Positions 22,976 through 36,370 of a DNA stretch of 62,000 nucleotides are shown in pieces (positions within the stretch are counted from its first letter, which is position 1; the number at the start of each line of letters is the position of its first letter). This DNA is from Branchiostoma floridae (taxonomy: Eukaryota > Chordata > Leptocardii > Amphioxiformes > Branchiostomatidae), in the NCBI RefSeq assembly GCF_000003815.2, contig NC_049993.1, positions 15,250,635-15,312,634 of the forward strand, read 5' to 3'. Below the pieces are notes generated by a model, which worked only from the letters and a program-made list of their open reading frames with translations, was not told where the DNA came from and made no database searches. The translations under genes and the position numbers were made by a program.

Positions 22976-25251
22976 TGAGGACGTTAAGCGGCTGATTGCC
23001 CTATACGAACTGACACCACATCCTGAGTGCCGTGGATGGTTCAGAGAGACATACCGCTCTGATGTACAGGTCAGGAATGGCATATTTTGTCTGTATTTCT
23101 ATTTCATATCCCTCTTCTTTTCGATAATTATGGTTGATTTTAACGTCTACGAAGTGTCACTCTATAACATGGTGTCTTCATTTAGATATCCTAACCGCGG
23201 GACAACCTTAACCGCAGTAAGATACTCAATTTCACCTTAGTGAAGTGACAAAGTTGTGTGAATTGCCACTCTGGGAATTTCTGTAAATTTAGCTCAACTG
23301 AGTCTGGGACTAACATCCAACTACTATATATGACGGAAATGTAATCTTGAACAGATATGTTTCAGAAGAACCAAATGTTGGTCTTATTTTGTGAGAGATA
23401 TATGAATGTGTATAACGTAGATGTGAGGAGTCGGGAAATTTCAATTGTACAATCTATGAACATAGAAGAAGTGATATATACAGCTTTTGTGTACATGACT
23501 TATTGCACTAGAAAATCGATAATCCCAATCAAGTGTTCATTGGTCTTTCTACCTTTTGCATTTTAGAAACGAAAAATACATCATATTGACACAGTTCTGG
23601 ATGGAAGTAATATAGAACTATAATCCAACTGCATATTAGGTTGATAATTAGAAAGGATATGAAATTGCGAGAATTTTTTTTTATTATCAATATCCATGTT
23701 TTTGTTCCTTGTAACAATGTGGTATACTTTCTTCGATGAAATTCTATGGATTATTTTGTCTTTCTATGTTATTCCTTATTGTAATGCAAGACGCATTTAT
23801 TTATTATAATGGCCTTGTGCGTCTCAAAAGCTCCGATGTCGCGAAATTGCTATATAAAAGCTTTAAAATATTACGTAAAAAGTAATTATGAATACATATT
23901 TTAGGTGGAGGCCACGGCGGAGGGATTTGATGGAAAGCGCTCCGTCCTCACGATGATTTACTACCTCATGCAAGGCGGGCAGTCGGTACTCTTCCACCGA
24001 GTCAAATCAGACGAACATTTTGTTCACAATCTCGGAGGATGTATGAAGGTTAACAGACTTTAATAGCCTATGATTAATCCTAATCGAGTTTCAATGGTTC
24101 TCTCTTTATGCATCGTAGTGTAGATTACGATAAAGACACACAATCTTAAGCACTTGACTCAATTTTCATATAACTTTTTTTTAGCTATATTTTCTTACCT
24201 GGTACGTTTGTTAAGAACGCAAGCATCCATGCTACGCGCTTAAATCGTCATGATAATCATGTCATTAAAATCATATTCAAAATTTACTACAATTAACACT
24301 ACTTCAAACAGTTATCACTTATAAGAAATTTCACCGAAACGTCGTGACTTAAAGCAACTAAAACTGCAAGTTTATTAACATTAACGTGAAACAATACATT
24401 TCAATTACAAGTGTATTTTTAATGATTTATCATTCTTATATGATTAGATCCACATGATTCTCCCGGATGGCTCGTACAACTGCAGCATTCTGGGTAATCC
24501 TCTCCAACACCCGGAAGCGCGTCATCAGGTTGTGGTTCCGCGTAGGGCGTGGTTCGCGCAGGAAGTGGAGGACCCGGATGTATACTGCCTCGCTTCCATT
24601 CCTGTGGCTCCAGGTAAGAACCCGGATGTAAAAATTTACCGTTTCAACCACATTCAGACCGAATAACAACACAATTCCCCAGTATGAAAAATATACTTTA
24701 TTGTTTTTAAAGGACACACTACTATACACCAGATGTCAGAAACGAGTGCTCAGAAGGCAATGAACTTTCGACCTACTTACTGTATATAGTCTGGAATCCA
24801 AACCTATTATACCTGCCTACGACAACATTGTGTTACAGTAACGGCCATTACACACGTTATCTTTGAACACGACATATATTAAGATATATATGGGATATCC
24901 AGCTTGAATACACGGAGGTGACTGTCTATGGTTACCATGATGACGTGCTGATGATAGCATCCTAACTACATTAAACATGATGATTATGTACCGCCCTAAC
25001 TACATTAAACAATATCTATGGTCTTATAAAAGTAGTTTGTAAGCATTTTGTTGCGTATTTCTTTAATACATTCTTGAGAACGTTTGCTGCTTTATAATTA
25101 GGTGTATAACATGCATGCATCCCCCTCCCCTTTCAATTTCTCAAAAGGTTTCGACTTCAAAGACTTCAGCATGGGAAACAGAGGCGATCTGATCAAGGAG
25201 TACCCTCAACACCGTGACGTCATCATGAAATTAACCCCGAATGATAATTGA
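22976..25251 (+). CDS. DUF985 / Cupin_5 family protein (4 exons seen, first exon not found)
   Basis: Exons 22976-23069, 23905-24048, 24448-24613 and 25148-25251 (TGA). All are bounded by AG/GT and join in frame to 170 complete codons (31+48+56+33 residues, one split codon, stop). They start in phase 2, so a 5' exon with the ATG is missing. Diagnostic order: [12 protein letters not shown]...WFRETYRS, then [19 protein letters not shown], then [36 protein letters not shown] and a final [11 protein letters not shown]. This is the single-cupin beta-barrel family typified by yeast YML079W, and the HR..SDE motif is in the barrel. Biochemical role is unknown for the family. Upstream DNA is occupied by the 3.8-kb transposon, which may lie in intron 1. 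Confidence 0.88.
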
Positions 25252-25378
25252 TAGAATTTAGGCAAGCCTCTAAATGTTTCCTATTTCTCATCAACCGTTA
25301 TTCAGTTGTAAACTTGTAATTTTTTATTCACATTTACAGAGTAGCTTCATTTTTTATTTCCGTTGTGATCTTGAAAGC

Positions 25379-25384
25379 AATAAA
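25379..25384 (+). terminator. Poly(A) signal of the DUF985 gene
   Basis: AATAAA 128 bp after the stop codon, preceded by a T-rich 3' UTR. Position and lack of competing signals make it the likely 3' end. Confidence 0.65.
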
Positions 25385-25582
25385 ACTTGTAGAAATCGGT
25401 TTCCTGTCTGTAGATAATGCTTATCATACTAATACTAGCTACATGTTTATTAGTCTAGAAAAAACATAGATGGTATACCAACTTGATGGGTAGTGGCCAA
25501 TGGGAGCGGGTTGAAACTTAGTTAGGCTGGATTTAAGGCTAAGCAAGACCTATGTATACTGCCACACTAAATATTAACTATT

Positions 25583-25587
<5 letters not shown>

Positions 25588-25638
<51 letters not shown>
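25588..25638. repeat. (TA)n microsatellite
   Basis: About 25 uninterrupted TA units. A short CA-rich stretch (25676-25750) follows. Confidence 0.97.
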
Positions 25639-25639
<1 letters not shown>

Positions 25640-25640
<1 letters not shown>

Positions 25641-28600
25641 TCCTTCCGATTACATAGTTATCGTGTTAACACGTGCGCACACATACACATATACGCACAC
25701 GCAAACACACACGCTTACATTCATAAACACACACACAAACAAACAAACAAACGAAAGCAAATTTTGCTGCAAAATTAAAGATTACTAGCCAACGACCTAA
25801 AACAAGGCTTTGACCGGCTACACCGGTTACTGCCTGACATCTACCGGTAATGACGGAAACTGCAGTCAAGACAGAAAGGCATTTATAAAGGCATTGAGTC
25901 CAAATTATCTTTGATGGACGAGTTAGAAAATATATCATATAGCTGTGTACTTTACTTTCCGGTGGTGTCAGATGCTAGGCAAATACCCTCTTGTTATTTA
26001 TATACAGTATGTATATTTAGCCTCCACTAGGCCTTACTACGGGGATACGAATCGTATAAATGGGCATGAAGCGAATAACTTGCCAAGAAAGCCAGTTCAC
26101 GCTAAGGTTAAAAAAAATAACATCCTCACTCCCTAAAAGGAAATCCTATGTTGGGAAAACTATTCTCCCTATAAAGCCGGCGTACTTTACTTGTAGACTA
26201 TACATGTGGCCGGATCGTCTGTGGTGTAGAATTTTATGTTCCTGTTTCATCTTTGCCTAATCATTTTCAGCATCTCAGTTTCGTTTCACAATCGTGGTAA
26301 TGACTGCATCGAAGCGGAAACACCCGCTGCTCTTCCTTTGGCTCCCTCTTTGGCCTTGACCGCATGAGAACGGAAACATCTGCCCGTGTTCTGTGCCCCG
26401 GACGGAAGGTTGTGTTTATCATACTCTCACAGATAGGCCTGTGGCGACAGAAACGTGGCAGATTGGGCACTTTAAGGAAGCGTTTTCGCACTAAAGGAGG
26501 AAAAGACTTGGAGTAGAGTAACTTCCGCACCACCCACACAGAGTTAGACCCGCTCTTATCATGTGATGGATGATGAAATCAGAGTGTACTATGATGAAAA
26601 TTCTTACAAAATCATGACATTCGTCAAGTCTTTCTTGTATTTTGACTTTCAACTTTTCAAATTCCGAATAGCCGCTAGGAATCCCATACCGAAAGGACAT
26701 ACATGTGTTATCCGTCTATACAGCTTTTAATTACTGAAAAAAATCATTACTTAAAATCACAGCATGACCATACCATGTCGAAAAAAAGAAATATTGAAAC
26801 CTTAATTTCCATTACAGTATCTTGACAAGCCGCTAGGTGGCCATTTCGTGGTCCAGTCAGTACCTATCCATATATTAAGTATAAACAGTGTCCGTCAAGG
26901 CATTTTCAAGTTCTCGTGTTCATACACATATACACACACGCAAACACATACCCTAAATATGACCTTCCTTCAGAAGGTAGCAATGAATGGTGGTATTGTA
27001 CAGGCAGCGCAGATACAGAATTGTACATAGCTTAACCTATAGGCATATTAAACATGTTAGCTCTCCCTCGTTCTCTTAACAGATTTTCGAAAAACTACCA
27101 TAGTAACTCAGCGTTAACTGTATCTTATTACTTATAGCTTTACAATTCAGATAGACGATATTTTGTCCTTTCGTACCTTTAAAAAAACAACATCCTCTAA
27201 GATCGCTTTTTTATGGCGGGGAAATCTCTATCCAATCGCTTAAAAAAGCAGTTGGACTTAGATATGAATAAATCAGATGCGATACATCTACTACCAGGGA
27301 TTGTCGAGCTGGTTTGATTTAATTTGAAATTGATTAAATCCGTCTTAACTATTATCCAGTTTTAAAGTATTTCATTATCATAGTAAAGTTGTTTTTCGTG
27401 TTTATTTTCGTACTATTATGAAATATTTGTATCGATGATATAATGTATCATGCAAAAAACTAGAACGTTCTAACTGTCATCTAACTGTTACAGATAGGGG
27501 GCGTTGTTTATACCGCCCCTCAATACATAGTTGTGGGCGAAAATGTTATGAAAATAGGTAAATTTGACGCACCTTCGCAGAATCCCTGGGCCAATAAAGG
27601 TTATTGTGGTTGAAATGGTGGATAGATATAACCCTTTTCTTAGATTCCCTTTAATTATTTCAGTCGCTAAGTAAACATAGGCAACTAAAAGTGTATTTCA
27701 TACATGTGTAATGATTGAATACTTCATAGATTGATGAAAAATTTGGTGCCTTTTTTTTTTACAGAATTCATGATCAAAGCCACAGTGATTACGAATTCCC
27801 AACTTTGTACGTTTATCTGTTTAAAATTTGATATTCAACGACACTGAAAATTTTAGATACGTCTGAAAAATCCATCCGATGTAAAATTAAAACGACGTTA
27901 TTTACTACAAGCAATATTAACGTTAAACGTAGTAAAATGCTACATACTTCTTGCCACACGCACAAATTGTGAACATTCCTAGTTAAATTGTTCTCCTCCA
28001 CCCCACCCCCAAAAGTATTATATTCCTTTTCAAAATGTCAAACCGCAGGCGTTGCAAAGGAGCCGATATCTAGTATCGCAGCTGTAGTTTTCCTGTGGCC
28101 CTGGCCTTCTGACTACTTAGGCCTTGTTGAATGTATCGTACGGATGACATCATCTAGGAGACCAAACAGGAATGCGAGCGTGTGAATGAAAAAAAAAATC
28201 GACCAAAAATTGTGCCTTCAATAAGAATTCTATGTGGTCAGAAAGGTTGAACAAATGACTTGGCACACATAGTATGGTTTACCGAACAATACTGTTTTTT
28301 TTTTAATTCTGGTTCTTTCTTCTTTTTTTCCTTGACCTTGAAATTGACCCTAAAATTAGTATACGTTCCCAACATTTATTTTGCAATCCATGGCATATAT
28401 TCGCTTATTTACAACTGATCTGTACGATTTACAGTATCGTTGAAAACTCTTCTTGTTGTTAATGGCTAAAATTGATGCGCGTTTGGATGCCATCCATACA
28501 ATTAAACCAACATGGCCTAAGTGACTCATGAGTCATGTGCATGCGGTCTTCCTCTCATCTGAAGTTCACCCTGTTCCCATCTCTCCATAAATCGTCTGAC

Positions 28601-29340
28601 CGCTCTGGAATTCCGGGTCACCAGGGCATTGGGTAACATGGCTATGACTCAGAGAATGAGAGGTGGAATGTTCCTAAGTACCTTACTGATTGATTTCGTG
28701 ACCTTCACTTTCATTCATTCTCTGTGGTCTGGTGGCGTATTGGGTCTTGTGTATCTATGCAATTCCTTCGGGTTTTTTTCTTACAGACGCTGTTATATTT
28801 TAGTAGTCAAATTGCAGATTATCAAGGAAATTCATGAATGTCATCAAATAAAAGGACATAATTCAAAAACATGGTCAACTTTACAGATAGATGTTTTAGT
28901 GTATATGTATGTATTTATATGTGATCTTTTGTGTGTCTATGGGCTTTTAAACCTAAAATAAAGAAAGGCAGAAAGAAAGAAAAAAAGAACGAAGAAAAAA
29001 TCGAACCTCCATATCCTTTGAGTAGTTTTCACAATTATCGTACAATTTGTCAAAAACTTTCCGTATCAAATGTATTTATCAGATAAAATATAAGTTGCAC
29101 TTTCAATGCATTTCTTGACATACTGTCGATTGTATTGTAGGGGGGCTTGAACACAGATGACCGTCAAAATGACCGTTCTTGTAGAGAGTGCATGGATTTG
29201 CTTAATAGTTAAACGTAGTTAATACACAATGCTGAATTATGTCGCGATGACCTTTTTTTGTTCGAGGTATGTCGGCTTTTGTTGCAAGAAAGACCCTAGG
29301 GGCACTTGTGTGGTTATCCAGTTCCGATGACGCTTTCTCT
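25640..29340. other. Intergenic, no gene supported
   Basis: AT-rich with several short open frames on both strands that lack domains, coding-like codon choice or splice context. These include 26267-26539 minus, and 28629-28961 plus, which has a hydrophobic start and an AATAAA just after its stop but no other support. Confidence 0.4.
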
Positions 29341-29342
29341 CG

Positions 29343-29620
29343 TCGGCCTTCGTATCGGAATAACGCACTTCGGAAATTGTCGTCACCGTTCGGTCACAAT
29401 CGGGGACGAAGACGCACTTCGTTTATTGTCGTCACCGTTCGGTTACGTTCGAGGACGATTTTTCTGTATGCAAGCCTTTGTCCCTACCTCGCAGCCTTCG
29501 TAAGAATTCGCGATTATAATTATGCACTTCGTAAATTGTCGTCACCGTTCGGTTACAATCGGGGATGGAGACGCACTTCGTTAATTGTCGTCACCGTTCG
29601 GTAATGTCCGGGGTCGGAGT
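29343..29620. repeat. Higher-order tandem repeat (49-bp subunits in a 159-bp duplication)
   Basis: The core ATTGTCGTCACCGTTCGGT starts at 29376, 29425, 29535 and 29584. Spacings 49, 110 and 49 show two 49-bp subunits duplicated together with period 159. The flanking word GCCTTCGTA also recurs (29345, 29492). Confidence 0.85.
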
Positions 29621-30059
29621 CTTCACATGCATGCAGTCGTGTCTCCTACGCGCGTGCGCGGAAACCGATCCATCTGTGGAAATATGAATATTTCACACAT
29701 CTGCGTCAACATAAAGGGATCAAGCTACCGGATAACACACGTACATCCTACAAGGTCGTTAGGGAGTGTTTTGTTTCTTCTTGGAAAACTATAGGTTGAG
29801 AATTCTACAGTCACGTTTCCATCTTTCAGAACACAGGACTTGGTTCGTTTTTATTTGGTATCAATGCTTGGCGAAACTAATTAAATTTCTTGGTTTCCTG
29901 CCGTTAAGTTTAAGTCTTATTCGACCATTTTTTCTATCTATGTCACGAAATAACATACAGCTTCTGCCATCCCACTGTATGTTTTTCTTTTCTCGAATAT
30001 GTATATTAACTTTTTTTTTAAATTAGTATTAACGTATTAAGTAAATCTATAAAAATCAA

Positions 30060-30260
30060 AATATCTATCTTTCAGATATATGTGTCTATCACTCTATGTC
30101 TATCTGTCTCCAAATATATCTGTATTCATATTGATATCGATATATATCTATCTATATCTGTATCTATATGTCTATGTTTCTATCTCTTTTATCTATTTAT
30201 TTCACCATTCATCTATCCATCTATCTATTTCTATCTTGATATCTATTTATGTGTTATATT
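30060..30260. repeat. TATC/TATA-rich simple repeat
   Basis: Dense CTATCTAT and ATATATC words across about 200 bp. The Ile/Ser/Tyr-rich frames here are artefacts. Confidence 0.85.
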
Positions 30261-30999
30261 ACCTCTATGAAAAAAATTTTTTTCAAAAAAATGGTAGCTA
30301 ACAAGGATAACGCAACGGTCAAGTCTCACTCATTATCTAATTCTTCTCTCATTTATCAATACACAATTTAATGGCAATAGCCTAATTTGACAGTAACATG
30401 GCGGATGAAGGAAAATAGTTTGATTCTAAAATATTAAAGACTAATAGCATTTATTGTACATTTCTGAATATTCGAGCTTAGTTCAGGCAATTCCATATAG
30501 ATATATAGAGAGAGGACTGTTCTTACTAAACAGCGGTTCTAAACATCTTTTAATACATAGGTTCGACGTCTTCTCATGTCTTGATTATCTTCAAAATATT
30601 TAACTTAAGAATGTGCTTGCGTTGTTGAGGATGATGATAATTCTCTTTATGTATATTGGAAAAATAATTTTTAATCAAATTATAGTTTCTTTGGCATTTT
30701 AACGAGTGTTTTAGATAGTGTTGTTGGACGTAGGTATTACATTTTTGTCGTTTTCGCTTGTTTCTTTCACCTACTAGTACTAGTATGCAGTCCTGACTGG
30801 ACAAATATCACCTTAGTGGTGGTCCGGCGAGCCAATATTTTGACATGATGTGTGTTGTGCTACCTTTCTATAAAAGCTCTATAAACATGGCAAAACACAC
30901 ACTACGACAGGACTACAAACTGGCATCCGACGTTTCGTTGACAAAACGCATCAATGTGCACTCTACCGAGGATGATTTAACACTCTTCCATCTGATACA

Positions 31000-31130
31000 G
31001 GAGGTCATGAGTTCGATCCCTGACGTTTCAGGCTTGTCGTTCTTTGCTTGGAGAAGGCACGAATTTCCCCATTTAACTCTGGTGTAGAAATGGGTACATG
31101 ACTTCGGTTGGGGAGGTAAAAGGAGGTAGA
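31000..31130 (+). mobile_element. SINE-like fragment
   Basis: GAGTTCGATCCCTGACG resembles a polymerase III B box. It is followed by a tail with GAAATGGGTAC, TGACTTCGGTTGGGGAGGTA that recurs in reverse orientation near 36010-36090. Two copies in one window, plus a tRNA-like head, suggest a tRNA-derived SINE family. Confidence 0.5.
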
Positions 31131-31194
31131 AGGAGAAGAAAGGGCTCTGCATTCCGTTTCTTAGACAAATTTGCCAAACAAACACAAACACATA

Positions 31195-31600
31195 AATACA
31201 GAGAGAGAGGGGGGGGGAGGGAGAAAGAGGGGGGCTGAGAAAGAAAGGTGAGAGATAAAGAGAGAGATAGTGTGTGGGAAAGGATTTGGTTCATATTTTT
31301 AAAACACAAACGCATGCATACAGACACAAACTCGCATACATACACACATACCCATATCTAAGCACATATTTTTAAAAAAAGCATAATAAATGAATATACT
31401 ATACTATACACACACGCACATACGTAGAGACAAAGAGCGGGGCGCAAACACAGTCACTCACACACACGCATGCAGAGAAAGAGAGAGACTAAAATCACAA
31501 AGACACGTGCATATACAAGCAAATGCACACGTAACACACGCAGACAGACACACTAACACACACTCACAAATACATACCCACAAAAAAAATGCAAAAATTA
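31195..31600. repeat. GA-, then CA-rich low-complexity DNA
   Basis: AGAGAG runs at 31200-31270 and 31476-31490, and ACACAC-type runs at 31300-31350 and 31405-31590. No coding significance. Confidence 0.9.
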
Positions 31601-32407
31601 TAGCCAGTTGCGAAGTACCAAAAGAATTTGAAAAGAACAGAATAAACAAAATGCTTGTTAGGAAGTTTACCAAGCAAATCAATCATAATGTTGAAGTGTT
31701 GATATTTACATACTTTCAGGACTCTAATCTGGATTATTTAATCTTATCTAATCTGATCTATGTTATGCCCAAACACCCACCTACACACGGTACAAACACT
31801 CTAGCTCAGAGCAGACACGTTTCTCGTCTGATTGAAGTGTCAATCAATCTTGTTCGACCAATCGGTGAACGTTAAAATACTGACTGTTTTTGTTTCATCT
31901 TGATAATCTTTTATTTCATTACGACTGATATATTCTGTAATTCATATGTATGCTGCATAGATAGTTAGGGATGAAATAATAATTGTTGTTGATATTTGGC
32001 AATAAGAAAGTAACAACACGTAATAGAAATACATTATGATATGACATCGAATTGGCAGAACTCAAGCATAATTCAAATGAAAAATGGCACTTGTATGTAC
32101 CATATGCACCATGCATAGGGTAATATAGCACTAAAAGGGATGTTAGTAATGTATAGAAAGGGACCTCTTTGTCAACATCTTTGTTCTTTTCCTAGATACA
32201 CTTTAATCTCCTATTAAGAAAAAAAAGGATTCCAAATTTTTAGTACCAGCGTACTTTTTAATGAATTCTATATTTAGCATTATGGTCATTCTTTACTATC
32301 CAAAGCCACGTCTACCATGCGCTGTCAAGAATTACCATAATGTTTAGAAAAGGTAGTCATAAAAAGTACTCTGGTCCTGAAATGTTGAAACTTTTTTTTC
32401 TCTTTTA

Positions 32408-32734
32408 TTAGATGTAACAACAAATTATAGAGTACATTATAGACATTAATAACTGACGTTCCTTACACCAAGTATGTTTCAAAAAGGATCGCAATTTCTT
32501 CTTTGATCTTTCGGCTATATTGGATAGAACTGATTTCTGTCCAGGAAGAAAAGAACAACAGACTACTTGAGAGTGAACGCATCTGCGGTCAGATAGACCG
32601 CTGACAACTGTATTATCCAACATCAAAACGGACGATTTTTCGGCTTGGCGCCTTTTTTTCGTGGCGCTACTTTGAAGGGATGTATTGTTTGTGTTGAGGG
32701 GTGGTGAAGAGGCTGTTGTCATACGCACCGCCAT
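32408..32734 (-). CDS. Hypothetical small protein or 5' exon (108 codons)
   Basis: Starts AACATGGCGG on the minus strand, a fair Kozak context. It encodes a Ser/Thr/Lys/Arg-rich chain with a basic patch ATKKRRQAEK and another SKKKLRSF, then a Cys-containing hydrophobic end. No domain recognised, no signal peptide. Codon third positions are only weakly coding-like. It could be a first exon of an unseen gene or chance. Confidence 0.2.
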   Translation of the reverse strand: MAVRMTTASSPPLNTNNTSLQSSATKKRRQAEKSSVLMLDNTVVSGLSDRRCVHSQVVCCSFLPGQKSVLSNIAERSKKKLRSFLKHTWCKERQLLMSIMYSIICCYI

Positions 32735-33482
32735 GTTCTTGTGAAATTCCTACGCATTATTGCGCTAAGAACAAAGTTTGCTTTTGTGTACGCCGCTACT
32801 TTTACTGTATGTTTTTTTAAAGCTCAATCAATTTTTTCCTTGCAAATAGTTGTAATTTCGTTTACCATATACTTGATACAAAAAAAAATAGTTGTGACTC
32901 CAAATTCTGATACAAATTCTTAAGACTTTTCTCTGAAAACTCGTCCTTGCAAAATCTTGTATATTGTAATCTTAGATTCCAATACTCATTGCTACGTTAT
33001 ATATAGTTCCGTAATTCTTTTTCTTTAACTAAGTTATACGTACACGATTTTGTAATCCACATCGTCCCATTATTGAATTTTTCTTCATTTAGAACTAGAA
33101 ACATTATTTCGTTACTATTTCTATTACTAGTATTCAAAACAATTCTCCAACCCACAAAATTCCTCGGATATTTCAATCCGGGTAAATGTCCTAGCTACGC
33201 GGTACATAGCCGCATATTTGCATCCCGATTCTTGCCAAAGTTTTCTCTGATCCACCGCTAGTAATGGTGTCGTCAAACAGTATAATTGGGTAGTATAAAC
33301 ACGAAACAATCCTCCCCGCCACTAATCTGGCCATAACGGTCTCTCAGTGTTTACACACAAGCAAACTGCCTGACGCACGGAGGACTAATTGACCCGATAG
33401 AGTGATAGATGACCTACCTGTTGCTTTGGGGGGTCATGACATGTTTTGGCGTCTAACTGTTGGTACAATACCAATCTTTAAT

Positions 33483-33590
33483 GTCCCTGTCACATTTCCC
33501 GAAAAATCGATCGGACGACGATTCTGCGTTATAACTTTATTGCACAACAATTTTACAAGGTACAAAGGTTGGCTTATATGTGACAGGGAC
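33483..33590. repeat. Short MITE-like inverted repeat
   Basis: GTCCCTGTCACAT at 33483-33495 and its exact complement at 33578-33590, 108 bp overall. A third partial copy (ATGTGACAGTGA) lies near 33676. The open frame across it is not supported as a gene. Confidence 0.5.
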
Positions 33591-34810
33591 AGTTTTCAGG
33601 TGAAAAATATGCGCAACCCTCTGTCGATCTAAAATATGGCCAATATGCCATCGATACGCCCGAAGATCGTGGATAATGTGACAGTGATGTAGTGGCACAG
33701 CAAAAGTACTGCAACTTTCGCAAGGTCTTCTACATTTATACATGGTGTTAGTTCATTTTTTTCGTGGAGTAACCTATACCTCTTGTTTTTTGAAAACTTG
33801 GCATTCAGAGATATCTTAATTGCAATATGTTCATGTATAGAAGAAGTGCTAAAATATTGCGATTTGAAACCATTAATATTGTCTGTCCAGTTGATATCCC
33901 TAAATAGCCTATTTTGAAAAACAACGGATATAGGTTACCCTGCGGATAAAGGGGAACTAGCGGTACATACATACATAAAAGTAGATACAGATTGAAACAG
34001 TAAGAAATACGGAGACGCTAGTATAGGTCGTAATACTTGCCGAAAAATTATAATTCTCGAAAAAGACAACAAATACCTGTACTTCAATAAATATGATGAG
34101 TTTAAAAAGGGAAGAAAACCATATGCTGTAGTACATAGCCACATTTCAAAGGAGTTCACCTGCTCCTTTTTCGTCTCAGACGTCCCATGATGATACAGGT
34201 CAATACGTTACAATAACTAAAGGTTAACACATCCAGACATTGCATCTGCCGTTGTTTGAGTGCATTGACTTCTGGTTACCGACCTTTGCAATACACTTTA
34301 CGACTTATACTATCTCAATAGATCTCTTGTCTATTCTCTCTGTGAATCATACTCGCCAGAGGCACCTAACTATCTAGCCACATGTGTTTGTCTGTTTTGT
34401 TCTCTACTTATTTCTGCCGTGTCTTTGTTGTGGGGCAATGGAGTGTGAAATGATGCATGTGTTTTCACCTGCCAGTGATGTGTACAGTCATCAGGTCCCG
34501 TCTGTGTGATATTTGATACACAGTAGTGACATTTGGAACAAGGCAATTAACCTCATCGGAACGCTGAGGGTCGGCTACTGTATATCTGACTATTTTCTTG
34601 CTATCAAATGTAACCTTTTTGTCATATTTTTTCTATATGATACACAGAATTTGACTTGTGATAATATCGATATGTGTACCATTTAAGAATATTACATGAA
34701 CCGTTTTTGTGTGTGAATATGCAAGTAAAATTTCATTTTAGGAGTGGCGAAAATATCCTGCCTTGGGGTACACCTGGACAAATTTACATAAACGACGACA
34801 TGTCAGGTAC

Positions 34811-34878
34811 TGACGTCATCAGAGGGCAGCCGGTATGAAGGTATAAAAGCCGATGAGTTAAAAATAACACAGTCAGTT
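34811..34878 (+). promoter_or_regulatory. Isolated TATA-Inr core promoter with CRE
   Basis: TGACGTCATC (34811-34820), GTATAAAAG (34841-34849) and an initiator TCAGTT (34873-34878) whose A lies 33 bp from the first T of the TATA box, the standard geometry. Downstream, the first ATG (34904-34906) opens only a very short frame with a possible donor at AATG|GTTATG. The gene it serves is not visible. An LTR promoter is an alternative. Confidence 0.45.
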
Positions 34879-34879
34879 A

Positions 34880-35985
34880 GCAGTTCGATCGAAGAGAGGA
34901 CACATGTGTGCACGGCAACGAATGGTTATGTACTCATAGTCGAGTGGGTGCCCTCAATGAGTTGAATCGTCCGTGTTCAAATGCATATGATTCTCTCGTT
35001 TTATTTTATCTTTGCAAGTTTAACAATTCTTTTCACAAGTATGTAGTTTCGTGCAAGGGTGTAGTTTTTTGTTTTTTTTAATTCAACTTTGCTATCTACA
35101 CCTATAGCTACCAAATTCTGCTTCAGTACGTCTAAAGCAATATTATTTCACGTGACAGGTGTGTGAGGTTGGGCACAAGCTATCTCTACCCCTTTTCGTA
35201 CATTTGTTTTTGACTGTACTGCTACTGGGACAAGCTAGCATTACCCTTTTCTGTATTTTATGCTTCGATTGTACTACAAGTACGTTGGCACGACATGTAT
35301 CAATCAATGATGGGCCTTTTAACCAACATATCATATGCGTATGCAGCGAATCTGTCAATTCTTATGAGAAAATAAGACAACTTTTACAGTGTTACGTATG
35401 TGTTTGTGTAGCCATATTTGCACCCGTCGTACGTACGCTTTCCACCGCATTGCGACATCCAGAAGGGGACCCGTCAGTGTTACACTGGTATGTTTGAGAG
35501 GCTCAGTACTGAGCATACTTACTCCCAACATACCTACAAAGATCAAACACGAAAGTGTCACATGCCGCTTTCTCCCTGTATTGTACATTGTACTCAACTC
35601 GAGTGAACACTCGGGGATTACGCCGAATTACGCCATTGTTTATCAAGTACCAGGGAACTTTGTGATCGGATTTAGCGTTTTATGTACAAGTAAACGGTAT
35701 TTAATGCGTTTTCTGACCCCCACGACGTGTAGGAATCCCTCTACTCATTTATTTTGCTCGGGTACTAGTGTTGAGACTTTGTTGACACGCCCCCACGTGG
35801 GTAGACGAGATTCCTTTGAATACCACACGTACGTAACTGTAATTGGTAACGGTAATTAACAATGTATGTAATGTGATAGAAGTGAATCGCTAGCTAGTCG
35901 TATACAGTAAAAGGTAAATGTAGTCCAAAAGCTTCTCTTTTGAGGCTGTAAGCACAGTGGATTGTTATTCACTGTGTCTAGGGCA
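34880..35985. other. DNA downstream of the orphan promoter, no gene supported
   Basis: Open frames at 35159-35497 and 35389-35859 begin at non-ATG codons and have no domain. Nothing is called. Confidence 0.35.
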
Positions 35986-35989
35986 CGGT

Positions 35990-36115
35990 ATTGGAAGGCT
36001 GAGCCCGTCCCTCTTCTTCCATCTCCTTATACTCCTCAACCGAAGTCGGGTACCCAGTTTTAAATCTGTGTAAAGTGAGGATAGTCATGAAATATGCCTT
36101 TTTAAAGGACACCAC
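35990..36115 (-). mobile_element. SINE-like fragment, reverse orientation
   Basis: CTCAACCGAAGTCGGGTACCCA is the complement of the tail seen at 31085-31120. The flanking words also match loosely. Confidence 0.45.
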
Positions 36116-36259
36116 GTTAAGCCAGGAACGTAATGAATGGAGCCTTTCCATGTCTTGTCATGGGGCAATACAAGCCTCATGGCTATTCAACGCAAAATGA
36201 TACAAAGAGGCAAATATTCTGTACAAGCCCGATCGCAAAAAGGGGTTTAAAAATCATGG

Positions 36260-36263
36260 TCAC

Positions 36264-36307
<44 letters not shown>

Positions 36308-36338
36308 AGACAGAGACACAAAGAGATACAGAGAGAGA

Positions 36339-36370
<32 letters not shown>

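Noticed and set aside
28629-28961. Possible small secreted protein with AATAAA after the stop
   Set aside because: The hydrophobic start and poly(A) word can occur by chance. Codon use is not coding-like and no homolog was recognised.
35389-35859. 156-codon open frame
   Set aside because: No ATG at the start, random-looking composition, no splice or domain support.
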